Assembly: GCA_028386065.3 (NCBI GenBank)
Contig: JAKUCV010001501.1
Span: 1-64,000, forward strand
Source: Turnera subulata
Taxonomy: Eukaryota > Streptophyta > Magnoliopsida > Malpighiales > Passifloraceae
Length of the DNA stretch: 64,000 nt
Reading direction: 5' to 3'
This document shows, one piece after another, positions 23,777 through 36,191 of this stretch. Below the pieces are notes generated by a model, which searched no databases, had not been told where the DNA came from, and saw nothing but the letters and a program-made list of their open reading frames with translations. A program made the position numbers and the translations under genes. Each line of letters begins with the position of its first letter. Position 1 is the first letter of the stretch.

Positions 23777-26225
23777 AAATCCCGAGGGGTATTACTTCCC
23801 ACTCGAACCAACCGGTCAACAGCCCCACAGTAGAATTATAATAGTATTTTATTCACAATTATCCTTTAAGAACTATACCATACGTTATTTCAAACATGGT
23901 TGTGTGGATTTAACATCTTAAACTCAAAACCGGGCCTCCAGCCCACAATCCACCACACAAACCACAAAACCATACATCACGTTATTTAACACACAAATCA
24001 ACCCATGCACGACAGGCATATTATATCACACTGGTACACAGTTCACAAGTCATGCACACTGCATCAAAGATATCACCAACGTAGTACACTCGCAGATAGC
24101 AACATCAGCACATCAGACAAACATGCATACAGCATTCAAGACCAACAATTAATACCACTTAATATATCAAGACAGTTAACCGTGCATTGTAGGCAGTAAT
24201 GCATACAAAGGTTTATAAGTCCTCACCTGGGCCATATTAACGTCCAGGAACCAACAGTCCGGTCATGCCTTGAGTTCAAACCCAACCGCTCTTAATGTGT
24301 CACTAGTGCCTAAACATACACATATATCACTTAAACATGTTTCACAAGACATCATGTGATGCAATATCCAATTTACAGGCAATGATCCTTTACCCCCCAA
24401 AACAAGGCATAAAAGGAATAAGTACAAAGACATTCCAAGCGTGTAAGTCACGACCTCAAAATCCAAAAACAATATTTAATGCCAAACAAGTGGCTTATAA
24501 GATAATAGCCCAATTAAAGAGACGAGCCACCTTTGCTGTCCAAAATCTATTCGGAAAATAAAGTTTCATGGTCAAGGGTTCAATCCACACAAATTCATTA
24601 GGTAAGATTGAGCAGTTTGTTTATTAGCCATACTCAGGATATGATTTAGATGAACAAGGATTTGTGTGCATGTGTTCACATTTAATGAAAATAATTATTG
24701 AACTTTCAAAGAACCCATGTGATAGGAATTACCAATGACTTGGTGAAAATCCACAAATTGGCATCACCAAGGTTTAAATATCACTAATAGAAAATCTTAT
24801 CAAAGATTGACTTTAAGAGGTAAAACCTACGTGTGGTGCTTCAACCTACATAGGCCAATTAAATGGACATATGTACTATTAACCATGAAATCAATTGATG
24901 GACAGGAGATAACAAAATTGGGAAAGCAGACCCGATATATATCCATGACTTCATTGAACCAAATTAATTATTATTCTATTAGAAGCATATATATACACAT
25001 ATTATTGTTGTGTAGAAACCAAGGTTTACTGGCATAAAACTTCATATGACCAGTCTATTAATGGTGATTAAATCTGGCTTATAACCTTTCAAAACCAACA
25101 ATCTTGGAAATAATTATAAGCTAGTGGTCATTTGTTAAAACTTGATAGTGGCCTGGCGTGTGCATAAACGTAGTGGTTTAGTAACTAAGGAAATTCAAAG
25201 AATTCAAAGACCAGTACTCAGAGTCATGGTTGAATCACTAAGATTTCATGTTATAGAGTCAAACCTCAAAAGGCCAAAGGACACATGTATAGAGACGTGC
25301 TCTACCCAACCAACATAGACATTATAGACATGTTTATAATGCCCACAAGATCAAAGGTTTTCAGCATGTATCATTTTAAAATTGGTGTCAGGGCCAAATG
25401 ATTTTCAACGAACCCAAACCAGCAAAATACCACAAAACTAAGGCCATGAATAGCTTATAAATAAAATGGGCAAACATTTGTCATTACCTGTCTTCAATGG
25501 TTGAATCGAGTACAAAAGTCACTACGCCGCCAGAACTCAATCGAAGCACAACCCGATACCCATTCCAACTCGCCCACAGTTGAATTGACACTAAATCCCA
25601 TTCTCAACCACCATTAGCACAACCAAACAACAACCCGAGAGAGAGACAAGTGTGTTGAGAATAAAGCTAAGGTAGAGATAAGGAAAGAGGGGAGGAACAG
25701 TTGAGAAGAAAGGAGTTATTGAAGGAGAAAGAAAGAAAATTGAAAGGATGCAAAAAGGACGTGGTACCGGTGAATGATAATAACTGCCACAAAAATTGGG
25801 TGAAGAAAAGAAAGAGATGAATTTATACCACCACTCTAGGGTTAGGTTTTTGTCAAAAGCAAAACGGCGTCGTTTTGCTTCCAAACGACGTCGAATCGTC
25901 TTCAAGCCCTCCCTTGGTCAACCCGAAAGTCAAAACACACCTAAGTATGTGTTTTATGTTATAGCTCAGCCCAAAACTACGTAGTTTTAGACTAAACTAC
26001 ACCATGCCTTGTGTTTCACCACAAAATGCAAATAAACTCCAAAGGAAATCCAATTACGGTTTAATTTCACCATTAAATGAACATTTCCAAAAAAGAAGAA
26101 GAAGAAATTAACATCAATCTTCTTGACCAAAAATCCTGGAAATTCCTCGAGGGTAAAATCGGAAATAAAAATTAAAAATTCCAAAAATTCGTATAAATTA
26201 AATACCGAAAATTCGGGGCGTTACA

Positions 26226-27222
26226 TGCTATTTGGGTCATCGTTGATCGATTAACAAAATCGGCACATTTCTTACCTATCCGCCAAACTGATACCATGGA
26301 TACATTGGCGGGTAAGTATGTTGCTGAGGTTGTGAGACTACATGGGATTCCGAAGTCTATAGTCTCAGACAGGGATCTGAGGTCCACATCAGGTTTCTGG
26401 AAGAGCTTACAAGCAGCTTTGGGAACCAAGTTGAGCTTCAGTACTGCTTTTCATCCTCAGACAGATGGACAATCTGAGAGGACTATACAGACATTGGAGG
26501 ACATGTTAGGGGCATGTGCACTTAATTTCGGGAGTTGGGATAAGTATCTACCCTTGGCAGAGTTTGCTTATAACAACGACTACCATTCCAGCATTGGTAT
26601 GCCACCTTTTGAGGCTCTCTATGGAAGGAAGTGTAGAAGTCCAGTGTGTTGGGATGAAGAAGGTGTGAGGTTGATCGTTGGATCGAAAATAGTCCAACAG
26701 ATAGTGGATAAGATCCAGACGGTGAGACAGTGCATGAGAGCTGCTCAGGATCGGCAAAAGAGCTACGCCGACAAACACCGACGTGAGATGGAGTACAATG
26801 TTGGTGAAAAGGTTTTCCTCAGAGTAGCACCTTGGAAGGGTGTGATTAGGTTCGGCAAGAGAGGGAAGCTGAGCCCAAGGTATATTGGACCTTATGAGAT
26901 CGTGGAGAGAATTGGACCACTAGCTTACAGGTTGTCCTTACCTAATGAGCTATTACGTATTCACGACGTGTTCCATGTCTCCATGTTGAGGAGATATCGG
27001 TCGGATCCGAGTCACATTGTAGCCCCAGTGGATGTTGAGGTAGCAGAGGATCTTACTTACACAGAAGTGCCGGAACAGATTCTTGCTCGAGAAGTTCGGC
27101 AGTTGCGGAACCGTACCATTCCTATGGTTAAGGTTAAATGGAGTAAACATTCTGCAAACGAGTCCACATGGGAAGTTGAGGAACACATGCGGACCCAGTA
27201 TCCGCATCTCTTCACAGAATAG
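26226..27222 (+). pseudogene. Gag-pol of element A, last part (integrase core and chromodomain)
   Basis: Continues the integrase after solo LTR F: IWVIVDRLTKSAHFLP, the second catalytic Asp in VSDRD, the glutamate region HPQTDGQSERTIQ, then the GPY/F region (RYIGPYEIVERIG). It ends in a chromodomain-like tail (VKVKWSKHSANESTWEVEEHM) and TAG at 27220-27222. The usual DRDPRFTS segment reads DRDLRSTS. The chromodomain is the hallmark of chromoviruses and is thought to guide integration into chromatin. Confidence 0.93.
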
Positions 27223-27250
27223 GAATGAATTTTGAGGACGAAATTCTTTT

Positions 27251-27262
27251 AAGGGGGTAGAC
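27251..27262 (+). other. Polypurine tract of element A
   Basis: AAGGGGGTAG directly precedes the 3' LTR. The matching tract of element B lies at about 46123-46140 on the other strand. Confidence 0.8.
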
Positions 27263-30027
27263 TGTAACGGCTCGGGTAAAATTTATGTTTTTACCGGGAC
27301 TGTAAAAGGACTTTGTACAATAATTAACATATGGAAATAATCTTTGGTAATTATTTTATGGAAAACCGAGCATCGGATTCCAATTCCGAGTCTCACTCTA
27401 TACTCCGGATATTTATGCGAAATTTCCGGGACGAGTTGGAATTTTTGGGATTTGGAAGCTGCGAAAAGACAAATATACCCCTGGGTAAGTTTTTTTTTAA
27501 CTCAACAGAAGCTAGAAGGACAGTTAAGTCTTTTGCTGGTTCAGATATTTCCTATCCAATCATGCTAATACATAGTCAATATTCTGCACTAATTTGAAAG
27601 GACAGAGACATTGTCGGCCATAAATCCTTGTCCCTCCTTTCTAGCCTATATCTTTGCCTAATCTTCAATCAAACCGGTGTAAAAAAAAAAACAAATAACA
27701 CACATAAACACAACCGGCCACAAACCCGAGACTACCAACACACACCACCTCCACCACCGACGCCTTCACCTCCACCTCCCTCTTCACTATTTCGTCCTGC
27801 CCACCGTTGCGCCGCCACAGCAAGCCATCGCCACCGCCATTCTTACTCTCTTTCTCCTCTTTGTGTTCTCCTCCCTCACGACGACACTGCCCGGAACCTA
27901 CAGCCACCAGCCAACGAACACCACAGATCGGGTTCGTGGTAGCCGGCCCCCACTCGGCCTCCTCCCTGTCTCGACGACCACCTGCCTCACCGCCGGACGC
28001 ACCACTGCAGCTGAAACCCGACGGCCGCCCTCCCTCTTCTGTTCGTCGCCGTCACAGACCACCATCGCATGCCTCTCCTGCAGTCGCCGGACCCGACGAG
28101 CAAGCCGCCCAGATCCGTCCTCCTCCCTCGCGCTTCCCTTCCGTGCCGTCTCGTCGCCGTGCCGGACGTGCTGCCGCCTTTGGTGAGTAACCCGTTTTGT
28201 AAACGGGTGTATGAAGATGGGTTGAAGACGACCCGAATATCAGGGTCGCGGGTCGACCCGTCTCTGTGGTGGGTCGTGGGTTGTTTTGGGGTCTGTTGGG
28301 TTGTGTGTGGGCTAGGTTTTTGGTTTGGGCTAGTTAGAATAAAATTGGGCTGTAATTAATTGGCTGGACTTGAGTTTGGGTTGGGCTAGTGACTTTGCTG
28401 GGCTGCTGTGCGCTGGGCCTGCTGCATGGACCTACCTGGGCTCCATGTAGTGGGCTGGACAGCACTGTTCACGGCCCAGACAGTCCAGTCCAAGATTAAA
28501 AAAAAAATAATAATAAATAATTAAGTAATAATAATAATAAGTAGTAATAATAAAATCTGGACTATATAAATAATATGGTTATAGTTGAAAATTAAATATT
28601 TAGGGAGACATGAGATATGGAAATAATTGATACTCATGCATATAGGAATAATTTAGGAAATATATATATATATATGTGTATAGATAACTTTATAACAGAT
28701 ATTTTAGTAAAGATATGACTAAAGTATACCAGAAAATATATAGGCGTGACTAATTTCTAAAAAAGATTATTCTACAATAATTATAATTTTTGGGAAAGAA
28801 AATAAGTAATAGTAATAATAATTTTTATGGAAATATTTTGGGAAGGGTATACCGAAAAAATAACCGGGTATAAGTATAGAATAGTATTTTGACACAGGAA
28901 TAGTAAATAGTGAATTATGATGATAACGGGGTTTCACCGGGACGTTACGAACCAATTTAGGTTTATTTTTATGATATAGCATCATTTGCATTTATGTGCA
29001 TCTTATGTGAATGTATGCTGTTATTTGCCATATAGGAGCCGATAACGAACAGTATCCCGAGGAACCGGATCCGGGACAATTTGAGGACTTCTAGGAGTAG
29101 GGAAATCGGCTAAGGTGAGGATGGATAAACTTTGATATGTCGCACATGATACTGTGTTTGTTTTTCTGTGATTATTTTGCCTGATTGAACTGCTGAGCCA
29201 TTTGAGTTTGACTGTGGTATTATTGTTGTTGTTGATTTGTTGGTTGTGAATTTATTGATATGATGAGATAATTGGATAATTGGAAGTTGTGTTGACGACT
29301 TGTTTGTCACTAGAAAAGTAGTGGTACGACTAGTTGGTTAGAGACTGTTTTGTGGTGGCTATGATCTGGGTTACTTATGTTAAGCATGTCTATGCTTGGG
29401 ATGTCTATCCCGTTATTATATTTTTGGGATGTCTATCCTTGGGTTACTATTTTGGGATGTCGATCCCTGGATTGATCTAGCACCCGGAACATGTTAATAA
29501 CCAGGTCTGACCCCTAGCTTGTCCAGTGATAGGGCCGAAAGATAAAATTGATAATAATAAGTATTCTTTTGGTCTTTGCTCTGTTATTTATCTAGTTGTT
29601 TCTTTTGCTGGAATTTTACTTCGAAAGTATTGTGATTGCCTGCATATTACTGTTTATCTTTCGTCGGTGAGCACTTCGGACTCACCCCTCGATGCGGGGT
29701 TTCATCCCGTAGGATGAGTTGCTCGTAGTACAGGTACGTGGTTCGGCCAGCCGCTGTTTCTGCTCCACCAGTCCCCGGATCCATACCTCCGCTGCATCTC
29801 ATTATAATTCTTCCGCTGCTGATATTTTCTATGTTGCTGTATCATAAATTATATGTTTCTGCTACTGCTGTTGTGGTTTGAATAATGGTCCCCAGGTTCG
29901 GGTGACGGATGTTGTATTTGAGATTACTTGTACTGTATGTTATTTTGTATGTACTGTCTGCTACTGTAATAAGAACAGTTCTGACACGTGTTTACTGTGT
30001 ACGGTAAATACGGGTCGGAGTGTTTCA
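27263..30027 (+). repeat. 3' LTR of element A
   Basis: A 2765-bp LTR, TGTAACGGCTCGGG...GTGTTTCA. Differences from the 5' LTR are scattered single bases and small indels, so insertion was fairly recent. It has the same donor (TTTG|GTGAGTAA near 28182), acceptor (CATATAG near 29034), small exon and GTGAGG donor. Confidence 0.95.
29666..29711 (+). promoter_or_regulatory. Twin-hairpin block, 3' LTR of element A
   Basis: GGTGAG (29666-29671) pairs with CTCACC (29681-29686). The second stem is shortened by a small deletion to TGCGGG (29693-29698) with CCCGTA (29706-29711). Confidence 0.5.
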
Positions 30028-30041
30028 ACCTGATACTTTTA

Positions 30042-30399
30042 TGTACCTTTTTCATAATATTGAATGTATTATCAGTAATGCTATTGTAAGAGGAAACTTA
30101 AAGGAAAGCAAATATTTTATAGTTATCGAAAGATAAAAAAGTAGACAACACAATGCACGAATTCTTAGTCATTCATATAAGTACTCCAACTATATACATA
30201 TGCAAGGAGGTAATGCTGATTGCTGCATGATCTTTTTCTGTACTTGTTTCATAATATTGAATGTATAATGTATTATTATTAGTAATGCTATAGTAGGAGG
30301 AAATTAAAAGAAAATCAAATATTTTATAGTTATTGAAAGATTAAAATAAAAGTGGACAACACAATGCACAGATTCTTAGTTACTCATATATGCACACCA

Positions 30400-30405
<6 letters not shown>
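30042..30405. repeat. Two ~180-195-bp tandem repeat units
   Basis: Unit 30042-30238 and unit 30239-30405 share TGTAC, TTTCATAATATTGAATGTAT, AATATTTTATAGTTAT-GAAAGAT and GACAACACAATGCAC. The diverged third unit lies left of element A at 16336-16525. Confidence 0.75.

Positions 30406-30447
<42 letters not shown>
30403..30447. repeat. (TA)n microsatellite
   Basis: About 45 bp of uninterrupted TA at the end of the tandem repeat units. Confidence 0.95.
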
Positions 30448-30450
<3 letters not shown>

Positions 30451-31189
30451 ATTCTGATCAAATTGAATATTACGCTCTTATTAGATTTTATAAGTCATAT
30501 AATGGTAATAATTTTTTATATGATCATGAAAATCACCATATGTATTTATTAAGACATAGGGTTGTATAATTCTTGGAGAATATAGTTTTGCCCATATGTT
30601 TACCCCCTCTGTTGACAAGCCTCCTATTTATACTCACTATTCTCATTATTATTTACTTATCTATATATATATATTAATGCAGAGTCCTAAATGTGGTGAT
30701 GACACTTGACAATTTTGGTGCTGACATGTGGCATCCTCACTACAATTTGTGGGTTATTGTTGGCATTAATGTTGACATTAATGTTAAGGGCTCTTCATAT
30801 CCAATACATGACTTAGTTACAAAATGTTTTTGTTTGCCATTTATGATAGTAAGTGGATAATGTCTTCTGAATTGCCTAATAGCTTTAAGTTTATTCCTTT
30901 GAAACGGAAACTACAACATTCATGTAATTATGCTGGGAAATGGAGAGTCTATTGCCAATAACTTTATTGAATATCATTCATGAACTAAGCCATGGAATGC
31001 CTTGCGACTTCTGTCATCCATCCTGCTATAAATTGACGACGTCCATGATTTGAGGTGTTGGAGTCGCGTCACCTTCGTACGTGCATGTTTGTTGTTGGTT
31101 TCTTGCAGAGGGATCCTGTTTGTGATTGTATATAATTGTGTTATAATTTTGTTTTACCAATTGATACTGTAACGAACTTGATTTGATTG
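30448..31189. other. Intergenic, no gene recognised
   Basis: AT-rich spacer. Short direct repeats of TGTTGACATTAATGTT type lie near 30755-30785. Nothing else was supported. Confidence 0.4.
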
Positions 31190-34100
31190 TTTGCTCACCT
31201 GCATGTGATCTATATTTGTGAAGGTGGTGGAGACCTGGGAGCTTTTCTTGAACTGTAACTGTTATTGCCAGCAGAGCCAAAAATAGGTAAGCCAGTACAA
31301 TTTCCTATCAAATTGTAATGATGCTGTTGTGATTGTTTGTGCTATAATTTTGTTTTGCCAATTGATATTGTAATGAATTTGATATGATCGTTTGCTTACC
31401 TGCATGTGATCTCTATTTGTGAAGGTGGTGGATACTTGGGAGCTTTTCTTGAACTGTAACTGTTAGTGGCAACAGATCCAAAAATAGGTAAGCCAGTACA
31501 ATTTCTTATCAATTTGTATTGATTTGCTGCTAATGTTTGTATAATCATGTTCAGTTTAAGAATGTAATGAGTCTTATGTGATGTCGTTGTGTTTGATTGC
31601 TCACTTGTATCTGATGGTTCTTTGGGAAGGAGGAAGAACACCTGCTTTCGTCGTGAACAGATCACTGAGTCCTGTTACATGCAACAGAAGCAAGTAAAGT
31701 AAAGTAAGATCCATATTTTCTAAATCTTGGATGATGGTATCGTGTTTTTTGTTGTGCTGTTCCGTCTGTGCGATGTTGTCAGGATGGGCCCTTTTTTGTT
31801 TCACGGCCTGAGAATGACTCTTTTTATGTTGCTGTTGTTCTCCCATCTGAAAATGCAGGGTGTTTTGGTAAAGAGGAAGAACCCTATAAGGATTTGGGCA
31901 AGGTATGTAAGTAGTATTGGATGGAGATTTTCTGTGGCCCTCAATATTGTTCTGTGTTTGTTTAAGTCTTTGCTGCTTTGGAATTGTTGAATTTGGTTTT
32001 TCTTTTGGCTCTATTTGTGAAGGTGGTGGATACTTGGGAGCTTTTCTTGAACTGTAACTGTTAGTGCCAACAGATTCAGAAATAGGTAAGCCAGTACAAT
32101 TTCTTATCAATTTGTATTGATTTGCTGCTAATGTTTGTATAATCGTGTTCAGTTTAAGAATGTAATGTGTCTTATGTGATGTTGTTGTGTTTGATTGCTC
32201 ACCTGTATCTGATGGTTCTTTGTGAAGGAGGAAGAACACCTGCTTTCGTCGTGAACAGATCACTGAGTCCTGTTACATGCAACAAAAACAAGTAGAGTAA
32301 AGTAAGATCCATATTTTCTAAATCTTGGATGATGGTGTCGTGTTTTTTGTTGTGCTGTTCCGTCTGTGCGATGTTGTCAGGATGGGCCCGTTGTTTGTTT
32401 CACGGCCTGAGAATGACTCTTTTTGTGTTGCTGCTGTTCTCCCATCTGAAAATGCAGGGTGTTTTGGTAAAGAGGAAGAACCCTATAAGGATCTGGGCAA
32501 GGTATGTCAGTAGTATTGGATGAAGATTTTCTGTGGCCCTCAATATTGTTCTGTGTTTGTTTAAGTCTTTGCTGCCCTGGAATTGTTGAATTTGGTTTTC
32601 CTTTTGGCTCTATTTGTAAAGGTGGTGGATACTTGGGAGCTTTTCTTGAACTGTAACTGTTAGTGCCAACAGATTCAGAAATAGGTAAGCCAGTACAATT
32701 TCTTATCAATTTGTATTGATTTGCTGCTAATGTTTGTATAATCGTGTTCAGTTTAAGAATGTAATGAGTCTTATGTGATGTTGTTGTGTTTGATTGCTCA
32801 CCTGTATCTGATGGTTCTTTGTGAAGGAGGAAGAACACCTGCTTTCGTCGTGAACAGATCACTGAGTCCTGTTACATGCAACAAAAGCAAGTAGAGTAAA
32901 GTAAGATCCATATTTTCTAAATCTTGGATGATGGTGTCGTGTTTTTTGTTGTGCTGTTCCGTCTGTGCGATGTTGTCAGGATGGGCCCGTTGTTTGTTTC
33001 ACGGCCTGAGAATGACTCTTTTTGTGTTGCTGTTGTTCTCCCATCTGAAAATGCAGGGTGTTTTGGTAAAGAGGAAGAACCCTATAAGGATCTGGGCAAG
33101 GTATGTAAGTAGTATTGGATGAAGATTTTCTGTGGCCCTCAATATTGTTCTGTGTTTGTTTAAGTCTTTGCTGCCCTGGAATTGTTGAATTTGGTTTTCC
33201 TTTTGGCTCTATTTGTAAAGGTGGTGGATACTTGGGAGCTTTTCTTGAACTGTAACTGTTAGTGCCAACAGATTCAGAAATAGGTAAGCCAGTACAATTT
33301 CTTATCAATTTGTATTGATTTGCTGCTAATGTTTGTATAATCGTGTTCAGTTTAAGAATGTAATGAGTCTTATGTGATGTTGTTGTGTTTGATTGCTCAC
33401 CTGTATCTGATGGTTCTTTGTGAAGGAGGAAGAACACCTGCTTTCGTCGTGAACAGATCACTGAGTCCTGTTACATGCAACAAAAGCAAGTAGAGTAAAG
33501 TAAGATCCATATTTTCTAAATCTTGGATGATGGTGTCGTGTTTTTTGCTGTGCTGTTCCGTCTGTGCGATGTTGTCAGGATGGGCCCGTTGTTTGTTTCA
33601 CGGCCTGAGAATGACTCTTTTTGTGTTGCTGTTGTTCTCCCATCTGAAAATGCAGGGTGTTTTGGTAAAGAGGAAGAACCCTATAAGGATCTGGGCAAGG
33701 TATGTAAGTAGTATTGGATGAAGATTTTCTGTGGCCCTCAATATTGTTCTGTGTTTGTTTAAGTCTTTGCTGCCCTGAAATTGTTGAATTTGGTTTTCCT
33801 TTTGGCTCTATTTGTAAAGGTGGTGGATACTTGGGAGCTTTTCTTGAACTGTAACTGTTAGTGCCAACAGATTCAGAAATAGGTAAGCCAGTACAATTTC
33901 TTATCAATTTGTATTGATTTGCTGCTAATGTTTGTATAATCGTGTTCAGTTTAAGAATGTAATGAGTCTTATGTGATGTTGTTGTGTTTGATTGCTCACC
34001 TGTATCTGATGGTTCTTTGTGAAGGAGGAAGAACACCTGCTTTCGTCGTGAACAGATCATTGAGTCCTGTTACATGCAACAGAAGCAAGTAGAGTAAAGT

Positions 34101-34508
34101 AAGATCCATATTTTCTAAATCTTGGAAGATGGTGTCGTGTTTTTTGCTGTGCTGTTCCGTCTGTACGATGTTGTCAGAATGGGCCCGTTGTTTGTTTCAC
34201 GGCCTGAGAATGACTCTTTCTGTGTTGCTGTTGTTCTCCCATCTGAAAATGCAGGGTGTTTTGGTAAAGAGGAAGAACCCTATAAGGATCTGGGCAAGGT
34301 ATGTAAGTAGTATTGGATGAAGATTTTCTGTGGCCCTCAATATTGTTCTGTGTTTGTTTAAGTCTTTACTGCCCTGGAATTGTTGAATTTTATTTTCCTT
34401 TTGGTTGATACCCTATAAGGATCTGGGCAAGGTATGTAAGTGGTATTGGATGAACATTTTCTGTGGCCCTCAATATCGGTCTGTGTTGGGTCAAGTGTCT
34501 GTTGCCCC
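31190..34508. repeat. Tandem array of a 599-bp unit with exon-like cassettes
   Basis: Unit starts (CTATTTGT(G/A)AAGGTGGTGG) lie at 31413, 32011, 32610, 33209 and 33808, so the period is 598-599 bp. The middle units are almost identical. A partial, more diverged ~203-bp unit precedes at about 31210, and a ~110-bp partial copy of the unit's end closes the array (about 34400-34508). Each unit holds pieces flanked by good plus-strand splice signals: a segment ending AAATAG|GTAAGCC, and one bounded by AATGCAG and GGGCAAG|GTATGTAAG. A minus-strand open frame of 161 codons repeats in each unit but has no known domain. No protein family was recognised. Confidence 0.88.
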
Positions 34509-34513
34509 CTAAT

Positions 34514-35939
34514 TGTTAGAACAATATCCCTTCGCTAGAGGGGGGTGAATAGCGATAATCGAATAAAAACGAAATAAGCAGGAATTGAATGCGGAATTAA
34601 AAGAATGAAGGACACAAGAGATTTATCCTTGTTCACACACACTCTACTAGTGTGGCTAATCCAGCCCTTCAAGTCTCACTTGAAGATTTCACTATCTATG
34701 TTAAGCTTACGGGTGCTTAACAAACCGTTACAACCAGAGAGTTCAAATCACATGAACCTCAATATACTTGCTTGAAGATACCTCACTTCAAGACTTTCTA
34801 GGATTTCTAATCACAAGAATCCTACTCTCTTGCTTAAGGATACCACACCTTAAGGCTTCTCTCAAGGGAACAATCCTCCCTTGTGGTGTATGAATGACAC
34901 TTACAATTTCTCAAGCAAAACTCTCTAATAGAGTGGATATGAGTACAAAGGAAAGCTCTATTGAACAACTCAGAATTCTCACAAGTTATAGCTCAAAAAT
35001 TTGTTGAATGGTTTTCAAAGAATGCTTGAATGTAGATGTGAGTTGATCAAAATGAAAATGAGGTTTAAGGCCTCTACTTATAGTCTAAAAGATGCATATA
35101 ATCATTGGGAACAATTTCTGAAACCTTTATGAAAGTTTAGCATGTTTGTCTGAAAAAGGTTTCTGCCCATAACGGCACAACATCGATGTTTTGATAAAGA
35201 ACATCGATGTTTAGCCGTTGCATTTAAATAATTGAGCCAACGGCTAGTGAAACATCGATGTTGCATTTTAGAACATCGATGTTTTCATACACAACATCGA
35301 TGTTCTTAGTCGCAACATCGATGTTTTTTGGCTTCGCAAAAGTATGATGAAAAAGGGTCTTTGCCAGAACATCGATGTTGGAAAATGAAACATCGATGTT
35401 TTGTGAAACATCGATGTTGAGTTAGCCAACATCGATGTTTTTTGGCTTCGGCAAAATTTTATTTCAAAGATAGGTTTTCATGAACATCGATGTTGGATTG
35501 TAAACATCGATGTTTTGACCAACGGTCACAAGAACATCGATGTTTTATAATCCAACATCGATGTTTTCTTGCTACTGCCAAAAAGATTTTAAAATCGACT
35601 TGATGCAACATCGATGTTGTTCTAAGAACATCAATGTTTTGAACTCAAAAACCAGTTTTATGACTTACATGATTTATGAAATGCATGAGGAAAATGATTT
35701 TTGGTTTGAGCATTAACTTGGAGTACTTGAGTTACCATTTACAAGGATTTCCTATAGATGAACTCTCTATATATCTTCATCCTTGTTGCTTCAATTCTTG
35801 TACTCCTTTGTCTTAGACTTGTGCTTCATTGATTGATGTCTTTTTGCTTTTCTTCAAGGAATGAATTCATGAATGGAGCTTTGGTTAGTTTGTCATTATC
35901 AAAACCCTGAAATGAAACATGGAAGCATTAGTCCTAACA
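34514..35939 (-). repeat. 3' LTR of element C (complete)
   Basis: 1426 bp, nearly identical to 41179-42381 over the shared part. It contains 16 palindromes (35179-35638), and a boundary sequence with TTCGCTAGAGGGGGGTGAATAGCG lies near the LTR end. Confidence 0.88.
35179..35638. repeat. Paired-palindrome array in LTR 1 of element C
   Basis: Sixteen 12-mers AACATCGATGTT (15 exact, one AACATCAATGTT at 35627), starting at 35179, 35200, 35251, 35272, 35293, 35314, 35368, 35389, 35407, 35428, 35483, 35503, 35533, 35554, 35607 and 35627. They form pairs 20-21 bp apart. Between pairs lie variable spacers with recurring TTTTGGCTTCGGCAAAA-like or AACGGCT motifs. Confidence 0.97.
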
Positions 35940-36191
35940 ATTTCCCCCTTTTTGATAATGACAAACTCATGTTAGTATATGCCAAGTTTTATGAGTTCTT
36001 TAAGGAGATTAATTCCCCCTATATTTTTCAACTTTTCAATTCATGATTCCCCCTGACTTGGTGCATATACTTACTTGATTATTTTCCCCCTTTTGTCATT
36101 AGCAAAAAGAAACAAGAATAAGAAGCATTTGATTCAATTGAAAAGATACTTAGACATGGAAGACATAAATTTAAACAAAAAAAAAAAAATC

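Larger units (their letters stand above)
23021..26225 (-). mobile_element. Solo LTR F nested in the integrase of element A
   Basis: A 3205-bp segment with ends TGAAACGCCCGTG and CGGGGCGTTACA and an exact target duplication TGCTA (23016-23020 and 26226-26230). It has no coding content. The sequence is very different from LTRs A/B/G, yet the plan is the same on the minus strand: terminal TGTAACGCCCC, a likely donor (GACAG|GTAATGAC near 25480), a second donor (GGCCCAG|GTGAGGAC near 24230), short tandem hairpins, and twin hairpins about 309 bp from the 3' end. It belongs to a separate family of the same lineage. Confidence 0.93.
16526..30027 (+). mobile_element. Full-length Ty3/gypsy chromovirus A (Tekay/Del-like), with a nested solo LTR
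   Basis: 5' LTR 16526-19269, internal region 19270-27262, 3' LTR 27263-30027. The total is 13.5 kb, or about 10.3 kb without the nested 3.2-kb solo LTR F. Flanking pentamers AGCTG (16521-16525) and ACCTG (30028-30032) fit a target duplication with one later mutation. A primer-binding-like site follows the 5' LTR and a polypurine tract precedes the 3' LTR. The order gag, protease, RT, RNase H, integrase and a C-terminal chromodomain, with very long LTRs, fits the Tekay/Del chromovirus lineage. Internal stops and frameshifts make it non-autonomous. Confidence 0.95.

Noticed and set aside
31413..34390. snoRNA genes in the 599-bp units (GGATGATGG as C box, CTGA as D box)
   Set aside because: The C box does not match RUGAUGA and no flanking terminal stem pairs; the CTGA occurrences are not at fixed useful distances.
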